DNA from: an uncultured cyanobacterium
GTDB lineage: Bacteria; Cyanobacteriota; Cyanobacteriia; PCC-6307; Cyanobiaceae
DNA: 43,798 bases
Direction: 5' to 3'
Assembly: GCA_903882285.1 (NCBI GenBank)
Contig: CAIRWM010000090.1
Location: forward strand, 1 to 43,798
The notes below the pieces were generated by a model. It had not been told where the DNA came from. It made no database searches and saw only the letters and a program-made list of their open reading frames with translations. Position 1 is the first letter of the stretch. Each line of letters opens with the position of its first letter. Shown here piece after piece: positions 1 through 7,468 of the stretch. Position numbers and translations under genes: made by a program.

Positions 1-15
1 CACTCTCAGCTCTGA
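1..15 (+). CDS. 3' tail of an upstream gene, possibly the ABC transporter ATPase
   Basis: The first 15 bases read as four codons (His-Ser-Gln-Leu) and a TGA stop. The stop overlaps the ATG of the permease gene in a TGATG junction. Metal ABC permeases of this family usually follow their ATPase gene, so this is probably the end of that gene. Four codons cannot prove identity; the call rests on the junction and the neighbour. Confidence 0.3.
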   Translation, partial: HSQL

Positions 16-851
16 TGCACGAGCTGGCCTCCCTGGGCGACCTGCTGCAGCTGCCCTTCATGCAGCGCGCCCTGCTGGCCGGGCTGCTCACCGGGGCCCT
101 CGGCGGTGTGCTGGGCAGCGTCGCCGTGCTGCGGCAGCTCTCCTTCTTCAGTGATGCCCTGGGGCATTCGGCCCTGCTCGGCATCACCCTGGGCATCCTG
201 CTGGGCCTCGATCCCACCCTGGTGCTGATCCCCTTCGCCGTGCTCTTCGCCCTGGGGGTCGATCAGCTGGCACGCCGCAGCCGCCTGCCCACCGATGCCC
301 TGCTCAACATCGTCTACTCCTCCTCGCTGGCGCTGTCGGTACTGGTACTCAGCCAGGTGCGCACCTGGACGGGAGGCATCCAGCAGCTGCTCTTTGGCGA
401 CATCCTCGGCGTCTCCTGGCTGGATCTGGCCGTAATCCTGCTGCTGCTGATCGGAGCCGGCGGCTACCTGCTCCTCACCCACCGCAGCCAGATCCTGCTC
501 ACAATCGACGAGCCCCTGGCGATTTCCCGCGGCGTCTCTGCCGGCTGGCAGCGCCTGCTGTTCATCGTCGTGCTGGCGGTGGTGGTGGCGATCTCGATCA
601 AGGCGGTCGGGGTGCTGCTGATCAGTGCCTTTGTGGTCATCCCTGCCTGCGCTTCCCGTCTGGTCAGTCGCCGCTTCAGCCTGTATGTGCTGCTGGCCGC
701 GCTCCTGGGGGCCGGCTGCGCCGTGCTTGGTCTGCTGGCCTCCGGCCTCTTCGACCTGCCCTCGGGCCCGAGCGTGGTGCTGGTGCAGTTGATCGGTTTC
801 CTGATGGCCCTGGGCCTGGCCCCCCGGCGTGTACCCGGCAGCGGCGGTTGA
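15..851 (+). CDS. metal ABC transporter permease, ZnuB/MntB-like
   Basis: This 278-residue, very hydrophobic protein resembles the ABC-3 family of permeases for Zn2+, Mn2+ or Fe2+. Such proteins form the membrane channel of a high-affinity importer together with an ATPase and a periplasmic metal-binding lipoprotein. The opening MQRALLAGLLTGALGG, the GHSALLGITLG segment around residues 50-60 and the repeated long hydrophobic stretches are typical, and the length is normal. The start codon overlaps a preceding stop (TGATG), which suggests an operon with a gene left of the window. Which metal is carried cannot be read from the sequence; zinc or manganese is most likely. The gene ends 43 bases from the converging protease gene. 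Confidence 0.85.
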   Translation: MHELASLGDLLQLPFMQRALLAGLLTGALGGVLGSVAVLRQLSFFSDALGHSALLGITLGILLGLDPTLVLIPFAVLFALGVDQLARRSRLPTDALLNIVYSSSLALSVLVLSQVRTWTGGIQQLLFGDILGVSWLDLAVILLLLIGAGGYLLLTHRSQILLTIDEPLAISRGVSAGWQRLLFIVVLAVVVAISIKAVGVLLISAFVVIPACASRLVSRRFSLYVLLAALLGAGCAVLGLLASGLFDLPSGPSVVLVQLIGFLMALGLAPRRVPGSGG

Positions 852-894
852 GTCCCACCTCGCCGCAGAGCCGGGGTTCCTTTGCGCCCCCTTC

Positions 895-1626
895 TTAGGG
901 AGCGAAGGGCGTGGGCTGCTGATCCAGCCAGCGCAGTGTGGCGCGATCGCGGGGACTCAGCTGTTGCACCGGTTGGGCCCCGGGGGTGGCGGCCATGGCG
1001 TCCCCGGCCTCATCGCTGTGGCCCCAGAGGCCGAAGGCGTGGCCGAGTTCGTGCAGGGCGGTGGCCTCGATGGCTTCTGGCCGCTGCTCCGGGCTGAGCA
1101 AGACCTCCACGGCCGGTTCCAGCTGCCAGATCGATCCGCGCTTCACTTCCAGCAATGCCAATGTGGCGCGGCCGTGGCTGGCCCGGGTGCGGCCATCGGC
1201 CTGTCGCTTCAGGGGGGGGCGGCGGCGCCGGATCCGCACCTGGGCGGTGTCTGGGTCCGCCACTCGCACGATCGGCAGCACCGCTTCCCACTGCGCCAGG
1301 GCCCTGGCGGCGGCAGCGTGCCAGCGCTCCACCCAGCGGGTGGCGGGTCCTTCGCTGGTCGCCGGTTCCAGCCAGACGCACCAGAGGGAGCGGCGGGGGC
1401 GTCCCAGGGCCGTGGTGGCTAGACGATCGCGGTAATCGCCGGCCACCTCCGCCACGCTCGGATTGGGGAGCAGCAGTAAGTCTCCCTTCGGCAGGTTCAC
1501 CGCCCGATGACCGGATGCCGCCACGCAGGGTGGGTCGCGCTTGTCCACGGATCCCCCCCAGCCCTGATCGGCGCTCAACAGGACAGCCGCCAGAGCGCCC
1601 CCCAGGACGCACATCATGGTGCGCAT
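895..1626 (-). CDS. secreted matrixin-like zinc metalloprotease
   Basis: The product is about 243 residues from the ATG at 1626, which starts directly before a hydrophobic signal-peptide-like segment (MRTMMCVLGGALAAVLL). A longer version could start at 1683 or 1653 but would place extra polar residues before the signal. Near residue 192 the sequence HELGHAFGLWGH carries the metzincin zinc site: two His and the catalytic Glu, then a third His one residue later than in the textbook HExxHxxGxxH. A GDAM segment follows and may be the Met-turn. I recall this spacing from other bacterial matrixin-like proteins. The protein is probably exported to the periplasm or outside. Substrate unknown. It lies 37 bases downstream of the DUF2214 gene on the same strand. 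Confidence 0.72.
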   Translation of the reverse strand: MRTMMCVLGGALAAVLLSADQGWGGSVDKRDPPCVAASGHRAVNLPKGDLLLLPNPSVAEVAGDYRDRLATTALGRPRRSLWCVWLEPATSEGPATRWVERWHAAAARALAQWEAVLPIVRVADPDTAQVRIRRRRPPLKRQADGRTRASHGRATLALLEVKRGSIWQLEPAVEVLLSPEQRPEAIEATALHELGHAFGLWGHSDEAGDAMAATPGAQPVQQLSPRDRATLRWLDQQPTPFAP

Positions 1627-1663
1627 CAGAGCGCCCACAGGAAGGTCGCCCATCGGAGAGGCT

Positions 1664-2209
1664 TCAGAGGCCGAGTCCCACACCCCGGGCCATCAGCGTG
1701 GCGAGAAAGGGAATGGCGGCGAAGCCCACCAGTTCGATGTTGAGGATCCAGCGCAACCGCTGGGCCAGGGCCTCACTCACCTGGGGCAGTTGCCCCTTGC
1801 GCAGAGGAATCGCCCAGAGGATGTAAGTGATGGTGGGATAGAGCGACAGTCCGCCCACGGCCAGATAGGTGCCCACCTTCCACCAGAAGAGCGGATTTTC
1901 CGTGTAAAAGCTGGTGCCCTGGCCGAAGTGCAGCACTCGTGCGATGCCGCTGAGCAGCAGCCCCAGGGCCGCAATGCCGTAGACCACATCGGTGATCACC
2001 ATCAAGGTGGCGTCCTTGCGATCAATGTCGGCCCGGATCAGGCGCCGCTCCAGCACCAGGGCACCGAAGCAGAGCATGAAGCTCAGATAGTGCACGTAGG
2101 CCACGGCAGCACTGGGCCATACCAGGCTGCTCGGCAGCAGAGCCGCGGGAATCGCAAAAGCTGGGGTTGCCAGGGCTGGGGTTGCCAGAACCGCGCTTGC
2201 AAAGAGCAT
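1664..2209 (-). CDS. DUF2214-family membrane protein
   Basis: This 181-residue protein starts at the ATG at 2209. A longer reading to 2314 begins in a charged stretch and is less likely. It has an N-terminal hydrophobic segment rich in Ala and Pro, then four or so membrane segments. The conserved-looking parts are YVHYLSFMLCFGALVLERRL, the RVLHFGQG segment with a membrane-proximal His, and FWWKVGTYLAVGGLSLYPT. This pattern fits the cyanobacterial and proteobacterial DUF2214 membrane family, whose function is unknown. The gene is co-directional with the metalloprotease and divergent from the sigma factor. Confidence 0.7.
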   Translation of the reverse strand: MLFASAVLATPALATPAFAIPAALLPSSLVWPSAAVAYVHYLSFMLCFGALVLERRLIRADIDRKDATLMVITDVVYGIAALGLLLSGIARVLHFGQGTSFYTENPLFWWKVGTYLAVGGLSLYPTITYILWAIPLRKGQLPQVSEALAQRLRWILNIELVGFAAIPFLATLMARGVGLGL

Positions 2210-2500
2210 GGACCCGCGTCGCCGGGAGGGCTTGTCAACGTAGCGAGCCGTCTGCCTTTTTGGGTGAGGCAAGGGTAGTGCTGGCTGAGTTTGTTTGGCG
2301 AATGGCGAGACCATTCGTCATAAAAAAACATGCCAAAATCATGGCGATCGCGGCGTTCGCCAGGGGCGAATAGGAAGAGAAATGGAATTCGGGAGAAAAG
2401 GTGCAATTCCGCAGTGGACTGGAATACTGAAGCCTTTCCGACGGTTTTCCTGATAGCGCGAATCAACCCTAAGTTCGAATGATCGCTATCACCAGAATCC
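2210..2500. other. intergenic region between divergent genes
   Basis: These 291 bases separate the minus-strand DUF2214 gene from the plus-strand sigma factor gene, so they should hold both promoters. The stretch from about 2300 to 2470 is clearly richer in A and T than the surroundings. A HIP1 core (GCGATCGC) sits at 2344-2351. I see no convincing tRNA, hairpin terminator or small gene here. Confidence 0.5.
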
Positions 2501-3421
2501 ATGGCAAGTTCCCTGAGTGCCTTTCTCGGTGAGATCGGCCGACACCAGTTGCTGACTCCCGAGCAGGAGCTCACCCTTGGACGCAAGGTGCAGGCGATGG
2601 TGGGCCTGCAGGAGCGCTGCAGCCTTGCTGGTGGCATCGGGGACGCATGTAACTACGACGATCTCGAGCGCCGCACCCTGCGTAATGGCGAGCGGGCCAA
2701 GCAGCAGATGATCACGGCGAACCTTCGCCTGGTGGTCAATCTCGCCAAGCGCTACCAGGGCAAGGGGCTCGATCTGCTCGATCTGATCCAGGAAGGCACC
2801 ATTGGCCTCACCAGGGCGGTGGAGAAATTCGACCCCACCCGCGGCCACCGTTTCAGCACCTATGCCTACTGGTGGATTCGTCAGGGCCTCAACCGTGCCC
2901 TCTCCACCCAGAGCCGCACCATTCGCATTCCCGTCAACGTCAACGAGAAGCTCACGCGCCTGCGCGCCGCCAAGGCCCGCCACCTCCAGGCGCATGGACA
3001 GTCGCCCAATCCGAATGAATTGGCCCTGGCCCTCGGGGTTCCGGTGGCGGAGGTGGAGGAGTTGCTGGGCTGTGAGTTGCGCAGCGTCACCGTGAGCCTG
3101 CAGGGGGCCGTGCGTTCCAAGGCCGATCCCTCCGAGCTGGTGGATGTGCTGCCCAGCGACGAGATGGCACCAATGGAACGGGCCGAACTGGCGGAGCGCA
3201 CCGCTTCGGTCTGGACGCTGCTGGAGCGTGCCAACCTCACCCCGAAGGAGCGCACCGTGGTGATGCTGCGCTTCGGGCTCGACGGCAGCCATGAATGGCG
3301 AACCCTCGCCGAGGTGGCGCGCCAGCTCGAATGCAGCCGGGAGTACTGCCGTCAGGTGGTGCAGCGCGCCCTGCGCAAGTTGCGCAAGGCCGGCATCGAT
3401 AGCGGACTCGTCGATGTCTGA
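2501..3421 (+). CDS. group 2 sigma-70 family RNA polymerase sigma factor
   Basis: The 306-residue protein directs RNA polymerase to promoters and is likely one of several non-essential RpoD-like sigma factors of cyanobacteria. Region 1.2 is seen at the N-terminus (SSLSAFLGEIGRHQLLTPEQE). Region 2 includes NLRLVVNLAKRYQGKGL, DLIQEGTIGLTRAVEKFD and the promoter-melting segment FSTYAYWWIRQ. Region 3 follows, then region 4 with LTPKERTVVMLRFGLDG and a helix-turn-helix near the C-terminus. The large region 1.1 of the primary sigma is absent, which argues for group 2. The ATG at 2501 fits the family N-terminus although no strong ribosome-binding site precedes it. A large hairpin follows the gene at 3445-3485. 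Confidence 0.92.
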   Translation: MASSLSAFLGEIGRHQLLTPEQELTLGRKVQAMVGLQERCSLAGGIGDACNYDDLERRTLRNGERAKQQMITANLRLVVNLAKRYQGKGLDLLDLIQEGTIGLTRAVEKFDPTRGHRFSTYAYWWIRQGLNRALSTQSRTIRIPVNVNEKLTRLRAAKARHLQAHGQSPNPNELALALGVPVAEVEELLGCELRSVTVSLQGAVRSKADPSELVDVLPSDEMAPMERAELAERTASVWTLLERANLTPKERTVVMLRFGLDGSHEWRTLAEVARQLECSREYCRQVVQRALRKLRKAGIDSGLVDV

Positions 3422-3444
3422 GGCGGGGCTGGCCCCCTGCGCCG

Positions 3445-3485
3445 AGGGCCGGTTGACCCCACCATTCGGGGGGGCAACCGGCCCT
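3445..3485 (+). terminator. strong hairpin downstream of the sigma factor gene
   Basis: AGGGCCGGTTG at 3445-3455 pairs perfectly with CAACCGGCCCT at 3475-3485, an 11-bp stem. Inside it, CCCC at 3457-3460 can pair with the following G-run. No T-tract follows, so this is not a classical intrinsic terminator. It may end or stabilise the sigma factor transcript. The structure is seen; the role is inferred. Confidence 0.5.
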
Positions 3486-3559
3486 GACGGGATCCGGCAT
3501 CTCACCACAGACTGAGGGGGTTGTCGCCCCCGTGGCGCCCCACTCTGAGGAGAATGCCG

Positions 3560-3940
3560 ATGTCCGCCGCTCAAGCCGCGGGCCCTGCCGCCCAGACGTC
3601 CCTCACCGCCGAAGTGCTCGAAAGTGCCGTCGTCGATGAGACCCTTCTGGTCCGGCTGCTGCGTCGCGCTGGTCGCACCATCGCCCGCCCCGCGATCCAA
3701 TGTTTCGAGATGCTCCTGGATGGCGGCACGCCTCACCAGGCGCGGCTCACCGTGCTGGCGGCGCTCACCTATCTGCTGCTGCCCCTGGACATCATTCCGG
3801 ACTTCATTCCGGCTGCAGGGTTCAGCGACGACATGGTGGCTCTCACCGCCCTGCTCGGACTCTGCAGCCGCCATCTCACGCCCCACATCCGCGAGCGGGC
3901 CCAGCGCAGACTGGATAAGTGGTTCCCGCTGAACCGCTGA
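3560..3940 (+). CDS. DUF1232 (YkvA-type) small membrane protein
   Basis: About 126 residues. The ATG at 3560 is preferred because a purine-rich GAGGAG ends seven bases upstream; the ATG at 3554 would be too close to it and a TTG at 3521 is implausible. The core LTVLAALTYLLLPLDIIPDFIPAAGFSDD is the hallmark of DUF1232: a hydrophobic segment with the conserved P-D-x-I-P-D-F pattern, then a short Asp-rich turn and a second hydrophobic stretch. The family is widespread and of unknown function. The gene lies between the sigma factor and a small hypothetical gene, all on the plus strand. Confidence 0.8.
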   Translation: MSAAQAAGPAAQTSLTAEVLESAVVDETLLVRLLRRAGRTIARPAIQCFEMLLDGGTPHQARLTVLAALTYLLLPLDIIPDFIPAAGFSDDMVALTALLGLCSRHLTPHIRERAQRRLDKWFPLNR

Positions 3941-3966
3941 GTCCCACGCGCTGAACGCCTCCGGCG

Positions 3967-4329
3967 ATGCTCACCCTCCATGCCGACCAGCTCGACGAGC
4001 TTCAGGTTTTCCTGAAGGATTGGTTGCGCCACACCGGCCGCACCCAGGCCGATCTGCGTCGGGCCCTGAAGGCCTCCTCGATCCGCATGCCTGTGCTGGT
4101 CGAGGAGCTGCATCGCATCCATGCCAAGCAAGGCCTCGGAGGGCTGGCGGAACGCCTGTGCGATATCGAGAGCCTCTGGTATCGAGAGGACGAGGGCATG
4201 GTGCTCGATGGCCTCGGCTCCGCGCCGGGCGCTCTGGGTGATTCCCTCGGTCAACTGGATCTGCTGCTGGAAGAGATCCGTCAGGATCATCATGGCTCGG
4301 CGTCGCCGCCCGAGGCCAGCACGTCCTGA
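3967..4329 (+). CDS. small cyanobacterial protein of unknown function
   Basis: A soluble 120-residue protein with a predicted mostly helical composition and no membrane segment. It contains LDELQVFLKDWLRHTGRTQADLRRALKA near the N-terminus, which looks like the start of a helix-turn-helix or similar three-helix fold, then a Leu-rich acidic second half and a short Ser/Pro-rich tail. Codon use and GC content match the neighbours, and the ATG at 3967 lies 26 bases after the DUF1232 gene, so they may be co-transcribed. I do not recognise a named family. Confidence 0.6.
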   Translation: MLTLHADQLDELQVFLKDWLRHTGRTQADLRRALKASSIRMPVLVEELHRIHAKQGLGGLAERLCDIESLWYREDEGMVLDGLGSAPGALGDSLGQLDLLLEEIRQDHHGSASPPEASTS

Positions 4330-4421
4330 TGCTCAACCAAGGTTGATCGGTGCGACAGCGCATCGCTGATGGGGACGCCAAAGTGGGGTCGTCTTCCCTT
4401 GATGGCAGCGTGTCCACTTTC

Positions 4422-4694
4422 ATGATCCCCTGGCCTGCGAAGGCCGCTGTTGCGGGCCAGCCGGTCGCTCGCCTGGGCAGCCTTCTCCTGCTTCTGCTCG
4501 GCCTGGTCGCTCCGGCCGTGGCGCAGAGTGAAACCTTCATGCTTCAGCCCGGCAGCAAGGTGGGGCCGGCCACCAAGGTCAAGCCCACCAACTGCGTCAC
4601 CGGCTCCGACGGCTCGGTGACCTGTGACACCAAGCTCGAGAACTCTCCCGGCGACACGCCCGCCAAGCCGACCTATCAGCCGTTCAAGAACTGA
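4422..4694 (+). CDS. small secreted protein of unknown function
   Basis: About 90 residues from the ATG at 4422. It opens with a long signal peptide (hydrophobic LGSLLLLLLGLVAPAVAQ) with a likely cleavage after Ala-Val-Ala. The mature part is short, polar and Pro/Thr/Lys-rich. It has two cysteines in NCVTGSDGSVTCDTK, placed to form a single disulfide in the periplasm. A longer reading from a GTG at 4350 adds unlikely residues. Its TGA stop overlaps the ATG of the next gene (ATGA junction reading TGATG), suggesting an operon with the PsiE-like protein. No named family recognised. Confidence 0.6.
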   Translation: MIPWPAKAAVAGQPVARLGSLLLLLLGLVAPAVAQSETFMLQPGSKVGPATKVKPTNCVTGSDGSVTCDTKLENSPGDTPAKPTYQPFKN

Positions 4695-5215
4695 TGGCCA
4701 GGCTGCGCCGCCTTAACGACGACCGCCTGTTCCTCAGGGTCGTAGACCGCTCCGAGCAGCTCCTCGCCAAGGTTCTCGCTGCCGTGCTGCTGGGGGTCAT
4801 GGTGGTGGCCACGCTGCAGTTGCTCGTGGTGGTAACGCGCAGCCTGATTGATCCCGCCAGCTCCTGGATGGGGGAGTCTCTGATCGGCCTGCTCGGCGAT
4901 CTGCTCACGCTGCTGATCGGCCTCGAGGTGCTGCAGAACATCACCTCTTATCTGCGTCGCGGTGTGGTGCAGATCGATCTGGTGCTGCTCACGGCGATGA
5001 CCGCCGTGGGCCGGAAGGTGATCGTTCTGCCTCCTGGATCGGAGAACAAGCCCCAGTTGCTGATCGGCCTGGGCATTGCCGTTCTCTGCCTGGCTGCGGC
5101 CTACTGGCTGGTGCGCGGTTCTGATCGCTTCACTCCGGTGGCCAGAACAGAGCTAACCAGATCGTGCCTGGAGCCTGATCCGTCTGCTCCAGTCGATGGC
5201 GCCGATGGGCGCTGA
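4694..5215 (+). CDS. PsiE-like integral membrane protein
   Basis: A 173-residue protein with about four membrane segments (residues roughly 25-50, 62-80, 95-110 and 121-140). The pattern of a first long hydrophobic helix, then SLIGLLGDLLTLLIGLEVLQNITSYLR and a YWLVR-ending last helix, fits the phosphate-starvation-inducible PsiE family (PF06146-type). The family's molecular role is not known. The start overlaps the stop of the upstream secreted-protein gene. The polar tail after residue 140 overlaps the minus-strand cupin gene by 86 bases, tail to tail, so the exact end of conserved sequence is probably before the overlap. Confidence 0.72.
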   Translation: MARLRRLNDDRLFLRVVDRSEQLLAKVLAAVLLGVMVVATLQLLVVVTRSLIDPASSWMGESLIGLLGDLLTLLIGLEVLQNITSYLRRGVVQIDLVLLTAMTAVGRKVIVLPPGSENKPQLLIGLGIAVLCLAAAYWLVRGSDRFTPVARTELTRSCLEPDPSAPVDGADGR

Positions 5216-5687
5216 TCAGCAGCTGGTCGCCCCGGTTGAGCTCGCGCACTTGGGGCTCGTCTGAGAAGCGCAGGCGGGCGCTGCCCTGAAGCAGGGTGAC
5301 CCATTCGTGCTCCCTCTGGTCGTACCAGAAGCCCTCGGGGCTAGTGGCCGAGCAGGAATGAATCCGCTCCAATCGCAGCTTTGGGGTGTCCAGCAACACG
5401 GTGCTGCGTTCCTGTCCGGGGTTGGGGCAGGGGCTGATCAGCAGATTGTCGATCGCCGTCTCCATCGCTTCTGCTGACTCCTCCGCCAACGCCTCTTCCG
5501 CCAACGCTTCCTCCCCCCAGCGGCGGCCAATCTCGAAGCCACAGGAGCGGGCCAGCAGGACCACCTGCTGATGGGTGGCACAGTGGCGCAGAGCCTCGCG
5601 CAGAGCGGGCTGGCTCTCCGTGAGGGCCACGAAGGCATTGAGTTGACTCACCTTCTCGAGAAAGCGTTGCAGCTGCTCATCCGCCAT
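5130..5687 (-). CDS. Nif11-domain / cupin fusion protein
   Basis: A 185-residue protein with two parts. Residues 1-60 (QLQRFLEKVSQLNAF, then a CATHQQVVLLARSCGFEIG segment) match the helical Nif11 domain, known as a leader in peptide natural products and as a stand-alone protein in cyanobacteria. An acidic linker built from repeated EEALA follows. Residues 95-185 form a single cupin-type barrel, with a SPEGFWYDQREHEW strand pair, a glycine turn, a GDQLLISAHRRHR strand and a hydrophobic end. Two His and a Glu could bind metal. Function unknown; it may be a small sugar, metal or ligand-binding protein. It ends inside the PsiE-like gene and starts 13 bases after the GNAT gene's stop, so the GNAT gene is likely downstream of a separate promoter or the pair is read together from 6177. 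Confidence 0.75.
   Translation of the reverse strand: MADEQLQRFLEKVSQLNAFVALTESQPALREALRHCATHQQVVLLARSCGFEIGRRWGEEALAEEALAEESAEAMETAIDNLLISPCPNPGQERSTVLLDTPKLRLERIHSCSATSPEGFWYDQREHEWVTLLQGSARLRFSDEPQVRELNRGDQLLISAHRRHRLEQTDQAPGTIWLALFWPPE
5482..5511. repeat. 15-base tandem repeat in the Nif11-cupin linker
   Basis: Two adjacent 15-base units (5482-5496 and 5497-5511) differ at only two positions. On the minus strand they encode the doubled EEALA of the linker. Such a repeat can gain or lose units in frame, changing linker length. Confidence 0.75.
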
Positions 5688-5700
5688 CTGGGCGTGGGTC

Positions 5701-6177
5701 TTACATCAGGTTTCTGATCATCCGCCAGCGCCGGAACAGCAGGCCGCCGAACGGCACCTCTTCCTCCGCCTCGATCCACCAGCCCAGCCGCTCCAGCAGA
5801 GGGCGCGACAGCTGGCTGGCTTCGGTTCGCAGCGATCGCTCTCCCCGACGACGGGCTTCGGTTTCAAGTGCTAAGACCAAACGCCGGCCGTGACCCTGCC
5901 GGCTGGCGCGGCCGCGGCAATAGAGAAGCGACAGGCGATCGGCAGGATCGAGCAGGGCAAAGGCCTCGATGATCGCTGGATTCGCACTCTGACAGCTGAC
6001 CAGGCCGAAGCCCTGCTGCAAGGCCCGCCGCACATCGGGTTCGCGGCTGGCGTGACTCGCCCAGGCCTCGATCTGTGCGTTGCTGTAGAGGCCTGTGGCC
6101 TGACTGATCACAGCATCGCGATAGACCTCGATCAGTTGATCCAGATCACTGGCAAGCAACCGTCGGATCTCGGTCAT
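5701..6177 (-). CDS. GNAT-family N-acetyltransferase
   Basis: 158 residues from the ATG at 6177; a longer reading to 6372 lacks family sequence. The N-terminal MTEIRRLLASDLDQLIEVYRDA strand-helix is typical of GNAT enzymes. The acetyl-CoA pyrophosphate-binding motif A appears as GRASRQGHGRRLVLALE near residue 100, preceded by the strand LSLLYCRG. The C-terminal LLERLGW segment is the usual last strand-helix. The enzyme would transfer an acetyl group from acetyl-CoA to an amine; the substrate cannot be told. It is upstream of and 13 bases from the Nif11-cupin gene on the same strand, so the two are likely one transcript. Confidence 0.8.
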   Translation of the reverse strand: MTEIRRLLASDLDQLIEVYRDAVISQATGLYSNAQIEAWASHASREPDVRRALQQGFGLVSCQSANPAIIEAFALLDPADRLSLLYCRGRASRQGHGRRLVLALETEARRRGERSLRTEASQLSRPLLERLGWWIEAEEEVPFGGLLFRRWRMIRNLM

Positions 6178-6427
6178 AGATCGTCTTGGTTCCCAAGGGA
6201 TTCTGGCGTGTCGGCGTGACAGGCGCCGGTGACGTTGTATCTTATTGGCAGGTACGAAAAGGAATTCAGGTGCAACTCCCGATCCGAATCGTCCCTGCAA
6301 ACCTTCTCGGATTTGCTCGCCCGTCCTGGGCATGCTTTTACGGACCCTCCGCAAAGCTCTCCCAGGAGTCACATCCCCGCTGATCCGATTCCTCTTTTAC
6401 GTCCTCCTCATTCCCCCACCTCCTCTC
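6178..6427. other. intergenic region between divergent GNAT and AbrB-like genes
   Basis: A 250-base divergent spacer. It should carry the promoters of the GNAT/Nif11-cupin pair (leftward) and of the AbrB-like regulator (rightward). The part at 6225-6300 is A/T-richer than its surroundings. No clear small gene or terminator seen. The regulator could act on this spacer itself, but no operator can be named. Confidence 0.45.
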
Positions 6428-6793
6428 ATGCTCACCGGATCTGACCTGCTGGCCAAGGTCAAGGAACTTGGCGATGCCGGTAAATCGGAGATCGTCCGCG
6501 CCTGTGGTTACGTGTCCACCAAGAAGGATGGTGGCGAACGGCTGAACTTCACCGCCTTCTACGAGGCCCTGCTTGAAGCCAAGGGTGTCGAGCTCGGCGC
6601 CTCCAGCAAGGTCGGCAAGGGTGGTCGCAAGCTCAGCTACGTCGCTACCGTTCAGGGCAATGGGAACCTGTTGATCGGCAAGGCCTACACCGCCATGCTC
6701 AACCTCGAGCCCGGCGACGAATTCGAGATCAAGCTTGGCCGCAAGCAGATTCGTTTGATCCCGGCTGGCTCCAACGAAGAAGATGAGGATTGA
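6428..6793 (+). CDS. cyanobacterial AbrB-like transcriptional regulator
   Basis: 121 residues from the ATG at 6428. The sequence MLTGSDLLAKVKELG, then ACGYVSTKKDGGERLNF, then a C-terminal half containing NLLIGKAYTAMLNLEPGDEFEIKLG-type strands, matches the cyAbrB family. In this family the DNA-binding AbrB-type swapped-hairpin domain is at the C-terminus. The family includes global regulators of carbon/nitrogen balance, and some members have been reported to bind the hox and hyp promoters in Synechocystis. The present gene is 4.5 kb from the hox operon and no direct link is visible. The gene is followed by a hairpin terminator at 6838. Confidence 0.88.
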   Translation: MLTGSDLLAKVKELGDAGKSEIVRACGYVSTKKDGGERLNFTAFYEALLEAKGVELGASSKVGKGGRKLSYVATVQGNGNLLIGKAYTAMLNLEPGDEFEIKLGRKQIRLIPAGSNEEDED

Positions 6794-6837
6794 GCCGAGC
6801 GGCCCCTGCCCTTCGCGTTTTGCCCCCTCGCTCCCGT

Positions 6838-6870
6838 GCCCCGCGACTCCATCAGGAGCCGCGGGGCTTT
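6838..6870 (+). terminator. intrinsic-type terminator after the AbrB-like gene
   Basis: GCCCCGCGACTCC at 6838-6850 and GGAGCCGCGGGGC at 6855-6867 form a 13-bp stem with a single A-C mismatch and a four-base ATCA loop, followed by TTT. The stem is very GC-rich; the T-tract is short. Confidence 0.75.
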
Positions 6871-6942
6871 GCATTTGGGCCCTGGACGATTCGGCCTGAT
6901 CCCCCAGATTGGGAGCGGATCCAGCCCTTCCCCATCCCTGTC

Positions 6943-7314
6943 ATGCGCCATTCCCTCCGACTTGTGCTGGCTGGCCTGCTGGCTCTCATGCTGGTGTTCG
7001 CCGGGGGGGTGCCGGCCTGGGCTGTGGAGCCCTCAGCCACCGCTCCTCCTTCGCTCTCCGGCGGCGAGCGGCTGTTCGCCGCCCACTGCGTGGGCTGTCA
7101 CATCAACGGCGGCAACATCGTCAGCCGAGGACGGACGCTCAAGCTGGCGGCTCTGGAGCGTCAGGGGTTGGCCAGTCCGGAGGCCATCGCCACCATCGCG
7201 GCCGAGGGACGGGGGCGGATGTCTGGCTATGGCTTGGTTCTTGGCGAGGGTGGTGCGGAGATGGTCGGGGAGTGGGTGTGGCGCCAGGCCCAGGCGGGAT
7301 GGCCGCGCGGCTGA
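6943..7314 (+). CDS. cytochrome c6-like (class I c-type cytochrome)
   Basis: 123 residues from the ATG at 6943. A signal peptide (VLAGLLALMLVFAGGVPAWA) directs it to the lumen or periplasm. The mature part begins with GGERLFAAHCVGCH. The CVGCH at residues 49-53 attaches heme c and gives the axial His. NGGNIVSRGRTLKLAAL follows as in cytochrome c6, and Met93 in GRMSGYG is the likely second axial ligand. About 95 mature residues is normal. It would carry electrons between membrane complexes such as cytochrome b6f and photosystem I or an oxidase, though it may be one of the c6-like paralogues of unclear role. A longer reading from 6790 runs through the terminator and is rejected. Confidence 0.88.
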   Translation: MRHSLRLVLAGLLALMLVFAGGVPAWAVEPSATAPPSLSGGERLFAAHCVGCHINGGNIVSRGRTLKLAALERQGLASPEAIATIAAEGRGRMSGYGLVLGEGGAEMVGEWVWRQAQAGWPRG

Positions 7315-7468
7315 GGCCTGGCCCAGGCATGACGGCGTCAAATTCTTGCAGAATCGTGTCTGGAGCGAGGAACTGTCGCGGATGTGACACGGCAACCAGT
7401 GTCCATGCCCGGGTGCGGCTCTGCCCCCCTCTCCCTAGACAGGCATCGGTGTGAGAACCCTTTTCCCA

